Made by a program: the position numbers and the translations under genes. From Marsupella aquatica (Eukaryota; Marchantiophyta): a stretch of DNA of 64,000 nucleotides. Under the pieces are notes generated by a model. The model was not told where the DNA came from. It did no database searches and saw only the letters and a program-made list of their open reading frames with translations. This document shows, one piece after another, positions 53,784-62,267 of the stretch (its first letter is position 1; each line of letters opens with the position of its first letter). Location: contig OZ316897.1 of NCBI GenBank assembly GCA_973895155.1, forward strand, positions 15,500,001 to 15,564,000, read 5' to 3'.

Positions 53784-56700
53784 TGACTTCAAGAAAGCTT
53801 GCGGCGCCGAAGTTGGAGGTGGAGAAGTTTGATGGGAAGGTCAGCTTCAGCCTCTGGACTTGGAAGGTGACCAACGTGTTGATCCAACAGGGTCTTGAGA
53901 AGACCCTTACTGGAGTGAAACCCTCAAATCTAACAGATGAGGAGTGGGAGGACATGTCGGTGCAGGCGTGTAGCACAATTGAGTTGTTCTTGGCAAACAA
54001 CATTCTCAAGAACGTGTTGGGAATGGATCGTAACGCCAAGAAGATCTGGGATATGCTTACTCAACTCTACCAGAGTACTTCGTTGACTACTTGCATTTAT
54101 CACTTGGAGCGGCTGTTCAGGTTGAAGTTGAAGGATGGTGGCAACATGCGTGATCACCTCAGTCTCTTCGATGAGATTGTGCACGAGGTGGTCACGGCAG
54201 GAGACAAGTTGACCGATGAGTATCTTGCAATGCATTTGTTGATGTCGCTTCCTCAGAGCTATTCGACGTTGGTGACGGTCATCACACATGACAAGTCTAT
54301 GTTGAAGCTGGATGAGGTAAAGGCTACCATTCTTGTAGAATGGGGCAAGCGACAACTTTTTGGCCGTGACAATGACTGTGCTGCCTTAGTGGTTAGAGGT
54401 AGATCGACAGAGTGTACTACGGATTAGTCTAGATCTAAATCACACAGTAGATCTAAATCTAAGTCCCGTAGTAAGAAAGTTCAGTGTTGGCATTGCCATG
54501 AGAAGGGCCACACCAAGTGGAATTGTCCTTCTCTGTCAAAGCAGAAGCGTCCTGCTTCCAATGGTGCGTCCTCATCGTCAGCTGGTATTGTGATTGCTGA
54601 CAATGAGGATGCTGCTGAAGTGCTATGTATTGGTGCTGTGAATTCAGTGTATGACAATAAATGGATGTTGGATTCGGGTTCCTCTTATCATGTGTGTCCA
54701 ACGCAATCGTATTTCTCCACTTACCAACCTTGTACCGGTACTGTGGAAATCGGAAATGGAGTCCGATGTGCGATTGTTGGCATGGGGACTATCAAATTCC
54801 GGATGTTTGATGGTGTTGTGCGAGCACTGACGCAAGTTAGACACATACCATACATCTCTAAGAATTTGATTTCTCTTGGTGCTTTGGAAGCTGGTGGATC
54901 TCATTTCACCGCACGTGATGGTGCGCTCTTTGTCGTCAAAGATGATGTATCTTTGATTAAGGCGCTACGGCACAATAATTTGTACATCTTGGAAGGAGAT
55001 GTCATTGCTCCTAGAGTGGAGCATGTGGATTCTGTGGTGGAACGGTCGGATGCAACGGCAACATCTGCTATAGAATCATCTACGGCTGCTTCAATTGAAG
55101 CACCCTCAACATCTGGTCGCACACAAGCCATAGATTTGTGGCATGCACGGTTGGGGCACTTGAGTGGTAAAGGATTGGCAGCCTTGGCAAACAGAGAATT
55201 GCTGCAAGGCGCTCAATCTGGTAAACTCTCTTTCTATGAAGATTGCATCTTCGGCAAGCAGAGGAGAGTGACTTTCAGTTCTAGTTCATACCATTCTCAT
55301 GAGATTCTTGAGTATGTACATTCGGATGTCTGGGGTCCAGCATCGGAGCCGTCGTTGGGTGGAGCCAGATATTTTGTGACGTTTGTAGATCATTACTCTC
55401 GAATGTGCTGGTTGTACTACATGAAGGAGAAGTCTCAAGTCTTTGAGATTTTCAAGGAGTGGAAAGCCATGGTAGAGCTACAAACTGGGAAGGAGTTGAA
55501 GTCTCGGTTGAAGTGTGTTCGGTCCGATAACGGTGGCGAGTATAAGTCCAATGAGTTTGATCAATTTGGTCGGGACCTTGGCCTCAAGCGTCATTACACT
55601 ATACCGGAGACCCCGCAACAGAATAAAGTTGCAGAACGGTTGAATCGGACATTACTGGAGAAAGCACGCAGCATGCTATGTAAGTCCAAGTTGCCAACAA
55701 CTTTTGGGCTGAAGCTGTCAACCAAGCTGCATACGTCTATAATCTATCACCGCACAGTAGTAAGTTGATGCAGACTCCATTTGAGTTGTGGTATAAGAGA
55801 CCTGCTGATTACTCTAGACTCCGAGTTTTTGGTTGTGCTGCCTATGTTCACATTGAGCAGACACACAGGTCTAAGTTGGATCCCAAGTCTAAGAAATGTA
55901 TTTTTCTAGGCTTTAGTCCTGGGCAGAAGGGCTATAAATTGTGGGATCCTATCGATTGCAAAGCAGTTGTGAGCATAAATGTTGTTTTTGACGAAGAATG
56001 GTTGTCAAGACCCCGGGATATTCAGGAGGAACAGGTGGAGGAACCCACTACGGTGGAGCTTGGTGGTGATGAGGAAACTGCTGGTCCCTCTGGTAGAGGT
56101 GCAGTTCCTTAACCAAGGCGCTCCACCAGGGCCAATTTTGGCCAACCCCCTGATAGATTTAGTTTTGCAGATCCTCGTGTTCACGTTGTTGAACATGAAG
56201 ATGATCCCGGTGTTGTTTTGCTTACTGAAGATGGAGACCCCTCTAGCTATGAAGACGCTATGGCCTCTCCAGAGAAGGATAAGTGGATGGAGGCAATGTT
56301 GAAGGAGATAAAATGTTTGAAGAAGAATTCAACTTGGCGCTTAACTGACATGCCTTGCGGGAAGACACTGGTTCCGTGTAGATGGTTGTACAAGAAGAAG
56401 CAGGATGGCACTTACAAGGCACGCCTTGTGGCCAAAGGATACACCCAAAAGGAGGGCTTGGACTACACGGAGATTTTCTCACCAGTTGTCAAACTCGCCA
56501 CTATCCGTGTTTTACTTGCGATTGTGGCATTCTATGATCTTGAGTTAGATCAGATGGATGTAATTACTGCTTTCCTGCATGGATTGCTTGATGTGGAGAT
56601 TTATATGACTCAGCCTCCAGGTTTTATTCACGAGAAGACCAGACACTTGGTGTGTAAGCTCTTGCGCTCGTTATACAGATTGAAGCAGAGTCCCAGACAG

Positions 56701-58143
56701 TGGAATAAGTGTTTTGATTCCTTCATGTTATCTTAGGGGTTCACACAAAGTGAACATGATTGTTGTATTTACATGAAGGAGGTGGAGAATTACTCACGCT
56801 TTGGTTACATTGTGCTGGCATTGTACGTGGATGACATGTTGATCCTAGCTGAGAATAAGTCTGATGTTGCCCATCTGAAAGCAATGCTGAGTAAGGAGTT
56901 TTCAATGAAGGACTTGGGTCAGGCCAAGATAATACTAGGGATGGAGATTCATCGTGACAGGGAGCAAAGGCAATTATGGTTGTCTCATAGGCAGTATTTA
57001 GAGAAGGTACTTGCCAAGTATGGAATGGAGAATGCAAAACCAGTTGGTACTCCATTGGCTTCTCACTTTAAACTCTCAAAGAATGATTGCCCTTCTAGTG
57101 CTCAAGAGTGATAGATTGGCGATGAAACATGTTCCCTATGATAGTGTTGTGGGTAGTTTGATGTATGCGATGACATGCACTAGACCTGACATTGCCCATG
57201 CTGTTAGCATTTTGAGCAGATTTATGGCAAATCCTGGTAAGCTTCACTGGGAAGCAGTGAAGTGGGTTTTGCGGTATCTGAAAGGTACCTTAGATTGTGG
57301 GATCTTATTTGACGGTAAAACAGACTCTACATTAGAGTTGGAAGGTTTTGTAGATTCAGATTATGCTGGTCACTTGGATAACAGGAAGTCTACTACAGGC
57401 TATGTGTTTATGTTGGGTGGAGGTTGTATCAGCTAGAAGTCAGCAACTCAATCTTGTGTTGCGTTGTCTACTGCTGAGGCTGAGTACATGGGTGCATGTG
57501 AGGCAACCAAGGAGCTGATCTGGCTACGGAGATTGGTGAGTGATCTAGGTCTTTCACCTGAAAGACCGGTGCTGCTGTGTGACAGCTCGGGGGGGTCACT
57601 ATATGGAGGGTCATACATCGCGTGCGACGTTTTAGGGTTTGACCCCCCTAACTTTAAAGTGAAAAATATTTTTTTGCAAAGCCCTTTCTTTCTTAAAATT
57701 TTGTCATTTTTTATTAAAAAACCCCTAAAAACTTTATAGAAAGTATTTTTTGCAATTAAATAGGCCTATGTGTTCTTTAAATTCGACCAATCAATAAAAC
57801 ATGCCCTATGTGTTCTTCCACCAAACTTTGGAAGTCTTCCGCCACACCCATTTAAATGGGCCTATACTTCGTCGCACGTGATGTGTCACTTCCGTGGAAG
57901 TGACCCCCCCGAGTGTGACAGTCAAAGTGCTTTGCATCTGGCTAAGAACCCTGTGTTCCATGCCAGGACAAAGCACATTGATATTCGTTATCACTTCATC
58001 CGTGAGGTGATTGAGACGAAGTAGATATTTCTAGAGAAGGTGGCTTCAGAGGAGAATGCGGCAGACATGCTTACCAAAGTTTTACCTACCAGTAGCTTTA
58101 GTCATTGTGTGGATATTATTAATGTTAGGGCCAAACCGGAGAC
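53784..58143 (+). pseudogene. Copia gag-pol polyprotein (broken)
   Basis: Gag starts MTSRKLAAPKLEVEKFDG (53784) with the UBN2-like region and zinc knuckle CWHCHEKGHTKWNC (from 54485). Protease has WMLDSGSSYHVC (54662 onward). Integrase has LWHARLGHLSGKG, then HSDVWGP, VRSDNGGEY and a QQNKVAER region giving D, D and E. RT has CRWLYKKKQDG, VARLVAKGYTQ-like KARLVAKGYTQ and LYVDDMLI. RNase H has TAEAEYMG and [12 protein letters not shown]. Stops or frame changes occur at 54425, near 55765, 56110, 56734, near 57109, 57434 and 58022. The MITE at 57586 splits the RNase H codon after CDS. Mild decay agrees with about 2% LTR divergence. Confidence 0.93.
57586..57913. mobile_element. hAT-like MITE (family M2), 328 bp, in copia RNase H
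   Basis: Perfect 15-bp inverted ends CTCGGGGGGGTCACT. Perfect 8-bp duplication TGTGACAG (57578-57585, 57914-57921). Excision restores [12 protein letters not shown] exactly. Non-coding interior with TA-rich centre. Confidence 0.95.
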
Positions 58144-58211
58144 TATGTAGATAGTTACTTATGTATAGTTACATATTGTATATCACCTGACTCATTGTGT
58201 GAATTGGAGTC

Positions 58212-58222
58212 AAGGTGGAGAT
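58212..58222 (+). other. Copia polypurine tract
   Basis: AAGGTGGAGAT directly precedes the 3' LTR (58223). This is the position and composition of the plus-strand primer. Confidence 0.85.
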
Positions 58223-58519
58223 TGTTAGGAATTGACTCGAGTTCCCGACTTAGTTTACTTAGTTTGGCCTTACTAGGGTTAGTTAACCCTGGATTACATT
58301 AGGATAAGATCCGCTTTGTTAGGCCCACTCATCTTGGCCCCCTTGGGGAGTATAGGCTGGAGGGAGAGAACTCTCTCCCTCATTCTTCACATGTACTCTC
58401 ATTTGCTATGGAGCCTTCAGGAGTTTCTCCACTCGGGGTGTCTCGTCGGTGTAGCGTCTGATTGAGTGTCTCTCATGTTTCCGCATTGCTGTCTAGTCCG
58501 GAGCCAACGGTTTCTTACA
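58223..58519 (+). repeat. Copia 3' LTR, 297 bp
   Basis: TGTTAGG to TTCTTACA. Six transitions and no indels relative to the 5' LTR once CACTA 2 is removed. Followed by the TSD CCCAC. Confidence 0.95.
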
Positions 58520-58524
58520 CCCAC

Positions 58525-59990
58525 CAGGTTTTACCATTGACAATTGGCATGAGCATGCATACTACAGAGTTGATTGGCACACTGATGACTCACACTTGGG
58601 CTACATTCCACTTGATTTGCATGGTGCCCATACACCTATGGCTCACCACTGTGTGTTGAAAGAAGTGCACACAGCTACCTATGTCAATCACTCATTGCAG
58701 GATTGGATTGAGGAGGATGACGATGAGGTGGCTGTTGCACATATAGCAGCACTTTCCAGCAACATGGATCATCAACCAGAGGTGGTATAACGGCTCCAAG
58801 CAGCCCACGGACCTTTGGTGGCTGCATTGCGCAAATTTAAGGACCTTGGGCAGCACAATGGACAACCAATAGCCCCAATCTTGAGCGCACCAGTTACATG
58901 GACTCCTCCTCCGGATGGCCTTACATTGCTTGAGCTTTTTGGTGGCATTTCTACATGCCTGGAAGCTCTTCTACAGTCTGGCATGGTGGTGAAGTAGTAC
59001 ATCTACATGGATATTGATCCAGGTGCAAGGCAAGTGGCTAAATCCCATCTATTGGAATTTTCAGAGCAATTTTCCCAGCAATTTCCACACAGTGCATGGA
59101 AGTTTGCCTTTTCTTTCTTCCCTCCAGATATCCAGCTTGTCCAGTACCGGCACTTAACCCTTCTTGGCTCCCTTGATTTGATCATAGCTGATTGGGAATG
59201 CCAAGGATTTTTAGCTACTGGTCACGGTGCTGGATTGCATGATTCTTGTTCTGGCCTTTTCATAGCATTGGTTCAGATTCTCACCTGGGCTTAGGCCCTC
59301 TACCTTGCTGTTGGTTACATCATTGAGAATACTCCATCTCAGTTTGACCAACGTCCACAGGTCAAAGAGGATTTCAGTGTGGTCCAACACTACTTGGGAC
59401 CACCCCTTCTCATTGATGCAGTGCACTTGTGTGGTGAAGAGCTAACTCAGCAAGGAAGGTGGTGCAAGGTTAGTCCAAAAGTTACAAAGATGATGTGCAT
59501 AAGACCCACAGTGGACCAGATTTTGGATCCTGACAGTTCTTGCCAACCCATTACACAGCAAGAGCTAGCCCCTTGGTATCCAGCCAATACCATTGGACAG
59601 CCCCGTGCTGCTTGGCCTACATTTGTGTCCTTTCCAGGTGCACATGCTTTTCAAGGTGATGGTCCAGGCCTGGCTTATCAACATTCTACCGGTACATGGG
59701 ATGAACCTAGTCCTGAGGAGAGAGAACGTGCTATGGGCTTCCAATCCGGTACTATAGGCCACACCAAAATCACCAGGCTGGCCAGGAATGCTTTACTTGG
59801 CAGGGTAATGGATCTTAATGCTCTCACTTGGCTTCTGGTCACTTGCATCCTTTTTCAGATGTACATTCATCCAGCATCAGGAGTTCCAGCCCTACCACTC
59901 CATGGTGCTCCTCCATGGTTGAGACCAGGTGCACTTACCTCTATTCAACACTCACCGCTTCAGTCCAAGTGTTGGGGGGGAGGAGGTCCC
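58525..59990 (+). pseudogene. C5-cytosine DNA methyltransferase domain inside the gypsy polyprotein (broken)
   Basis: Between protease and RT lie the ordered C5-MTase motifs: LTLLELFGGISTCLEALL (motif I, 58920 onward), YMDIDPGARQVAKSH (motif II), SLDLIIADWECQGF (motif IV with the catalytic Cys of the CQ pair), YIIENTPS (motif VI, ENV-like, 59315 onward), GRWCKVSP, and PEERERAMGF...RNALLGRV (motifs IX-X). The R-LLGR ending resembles DNMT3/DRM-type enzymes. It would methylate cytosine using S-adenosylmethionine. Stops at 58790 (TAA), 58998 (TAG) and 59292 (TAG) break the frame. To my knowledge retroelement-borne DNMTs have been reported in charophyte Ty3/gypsy and dinoflagellate elements; this resembles that class. 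Family call is firm, activity in this copy is excluded. Confidence 0.85.
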
Positions 59991-60102
59991 TTGTAATGTG
60001 GCTGATATTATTTCCAAGTTTCATGGTGTGGATCAGACCAGAGCAACAGATACAACAGGCCTTGGAGAGGCCTCATCACCTTATTAGCAGCATGCTAGCA
60101 GC

Positions 60103-61308
60103 TTGGACAGTGAAGAGGCTCTAAGCACTTCTGGTTCTTCAAGCACGAGTACATCAGGTCCTATTCCTGGTGTTGCCAACTACACATTCATCATGGGCAA
60201 CCACGTGAGTAAAAGACAGAAGGACCAGCTGCTGAATTTGCTCCTCAAGCATGAAAATGTGTTTGCTTTCTCTATGAAGGACTTGGGTAAGTGCAAGACC
60301 ATGCAATTCTCCATTGAGTTGGCTAATGAAACACCTATCTTTAGGCGGAGACATCGTTTGAGTAAGCATGAGTGGCAGCTGGTGGATGAGAGGTGCCAAG
60401 AGTTATATGAAGCTGGTCTTATTCAACCATCTACATCAGATTTTGTAGCAGCTACAGTGATGCCAACAAAGAAGGATTCCAGTCGATTGTGGATAGAGAA
60501 GCGCAGCCATGTGTGGGGACTACAGGCCACTGAACCTGGTCACACCCCAGGACAGACCCTGGGCCCTCACTCCGTGTAAAAGTAGTGGACCCCCCTGCGA
60601 TCGGGCCCTTTTCGTGTTTACCCCTTGTTATTTCCATTTTACCATTAAAAGTTCCCTTATTATCGATAATAATTATAATTATTAGTTCAAAATGAATAAA
60701 AACTACCCTTTGAGCGTTCGCACGTCCTCCATGTATTAGTTAAGACTGAGGGCCCAGGGAGGACCGGTACCCCATGCCAAGGCTAGAGGAGCTATTTGAC
60801 AGCATTGGAGACTCAGACATCTTCACTCTTGTGAATCTAAGGCAAGGCTTTAACCAGATTTTGCTGCTTGCAAAGGACCGCAAGAAAATAGCTTTCCATG
60901 GTAGTAACCAACTATGGGAGTGGTTGGTGATGCCATTTGGCTTGAAGAATGCGCCCATATTCTTTCAAAGAGTCATGGACCAGGTTCTTCAAGGTGTTGA
61001 GTTTATGAAATGCTACATTGATGATATGTTGGTCCATAGCAAAGGATTTGACCAGCATCTACCTGACCTTGAGGAGCTATTCATGAGGCTTAAGAAGGTG
61101 AACCTAAAGATACACCCCAAGAAGTGTAAATTTGTTGTCAGATCAGTAGTATACCTTGGGCACCGCATTCTTCCAAATGGAACCATGGCTCACGTACTGG
61201 GCCACGGTGGTATCCATCTTGGAAATGCCCACTCCTACCGATGTTCACACTTTGAGGAGTTTTATTGGGTTGTGCAATTACTACCGGATCTACATCAAAG
61301 ATTTCAGT
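60103..61308 (+). pseudogene. Gypsy reverse transcriptase (broken, split by a MITE)
   Basis: Upstream part: HENVFAFSMKDLGKC, RRRHRLSKHEWQLVDE, YEAGLIQPSTSDFVA. After the MITE: DRYPMPRLEELFDSIG, FTLVNLRQGFNQI, MPFGLKNAPIFFQRVMD and MKCYIDDMLVHSK (intact YxDD), then KIHPKKCKFV, and after a frame change SILEMPTPTDVHTLRSFIGL-CNYYR. This is the Ty3/gypsy RT with the start of the RT-RNase H connection. Sequence between residues SSRLW and the MITE is corrupted. It ends at 61309 where another insertion begins. Confidence 0.9.
60557..60759. mobile_element. hAT-like MITE (family M1), 203 bp, in gypsy RT
   Basis: CCCTGGGCCCTCA ends on both sides. Flanks AGGACAGA and AGGACCGG agree at six of eight positions, a decayed 8-bp duplication. 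Same length as the copy at 39178, and nearly the same sequence. Confidence 0.88.
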
Positions 61309-61346
61309 CTCGGGGGGTCACTATATGAAGGGTCATACATCACGTG
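61309..61346. mobile_element. 5' fragment of a family M2 MITE
   Basis: CTCGGGGGGTCACTATATGA and GGGTCATACATCACGTG match the first 38 bp of the copy at 57586. The rest is cut off where the LTR of the next element begins, so its other half should lie beyond the window. Confidence 0.8.
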
Positions 61347-61679
61347 TGTGGTGCGTCCCATGGCTCCCTAAACCCAAGAAACCCCCCAGCTCAAGCCGAT
61401 TCCCGCAGGTTTCGTGCTTGGCGAGGCCGTTTCCGCGGCTTAGCGGCATGGGACGCTGCTAACCTTCTACTACTACTATTAACATTTTACACACATATAC
61501 TGGACAGATCCTTCATCGGGTCATGAGATACGTAGCCGGCCTAATATAGGCCTTCCCCTGTCTTCCCCTGTCTTCCCCTCCGTCTTGTTAGGTATGTTTG
61601 GATTCCGCCGCCGGAATGATCCCCAATAGGCTTGGTTAAGCCGCTAAGACCTCTCTTAGCTCGACACATCCAACTCTCA
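61347..61679 (-). repeat. Putative 3' LTR of the minus-strand element
   Basis: TG...CA ends on the minus strand with an adjacent polypurine tract. A duplicated GTCTTCCCCT tract lies at 61550-61575. Only one LTR is visible, so the call depends on the border argument. Confidence 0.5.
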
Positions 61680-61689
61680 CTCCCCTGCT

Positions 61690-62267
61690 TACTTTCCTTC
61701 CTTCTGTTGATGTGGGCACTCTTCACACAAGTTAATGCGACACACAAATAGCAAAATGACTCATTCTGACTGAGTCATACCATGCACTTGCCATACAAAC
61801 AGTACATCTCATACACAAGTTCTGCGAACTAAGCCGTGAGGCCAACTCTATTCAGCTCTTAGGCATGAGGAAACATGAATATACACAAGGGTCACTGTAT
61901 GACTAACCGAGAGCTTCTCGTACTACTTGATCCCAGCCCGGCTGGTGCAAACTAAAAACTTGCTAAAGAAGAGGCCCTGAGCTCCCCGCTGCCCAGGTAC
62001 TTATCCTGGTAGTGGATCCGCCATTCTTTGCATCGTAAGCCTAATCTACTTAACAGTAATCTACTTGCCCGAATCTACCTATGTACAGCAAGGCAGGAGC
62101 ACAAGTGTTGCTCCTACCAGTGGGACCGCAATCCCACTAAGCTAAGTGTCAGGGCCGCTCCTGGTTCTGATCCTAATCCTAAACGTGGAGATCCGCGCCC
62201 GCCCTGCCCACTCACGCCTCCTCCCTCCACGTCCGCCCTCCCTAAAAGGAACGGCGCCCTTGCACCG
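61690..62267. other. 3' non-coding region of the minus-strand element
   Basis: No gene recognised between the polypurine tract and the stop of the coiled-coil ORF. Confidence 0.5.

Larger units (their letters stand above)
41832..58519 (+). mobile_element. Ty1/copia retrotransposon, TSD CCCAC (split by CACTA 2)
   Basis: 5' LTR (41832-42037 plus 52139-52229) and 3' LTR (58223-58519) are each 297 bp, from TGTTAGGAATTG to TTTCTTACA, and are flanked by CCCAC (41827-41831, 58520-58524). I count six differences between the LTRs, all transitions (about 2%). The primer-binding site TGGTATCAGAGC lies 2 nt after the LTR, and AAGGTGGAGAT precedes the 3' LTR. Domain order gag, protease, integrase, RT, RNase H is that of copia. 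Several stops and frameshifts indicate it is now defective. Confidence 0.96.
17641..61308 (+). mobile_element. Old Ty3/gypsy-like retroelement carrying a C5 DNA methyltransferase domain (split by insertions)
   Basis: Pieces on the plus strand read in order once the insertions are removed: gag (17.7-18.58 kb, 39.13-39.18, 39.39-39.49, 40.17-40.4), aspartic protease (41.5-41.83), C5-DNA methyltransferase (58.8-59.9) and reverse transcriptase (60.1-60.55, 60.76-61.31). Each break coincides with a target duplication of an inserted element. Multiple stops and frameshifts show the element is dead. RNase H and integrase are missing: the RT is cut at 61309 by a MITE fragment and then by another LTR element. 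Neither LTR was identified. The Ty3/gypsy assignment rests on the protease-before-RT order, the YIDD motif and the RT tail ending in LRSFIGLCNYYR. Confidence 0.8.
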
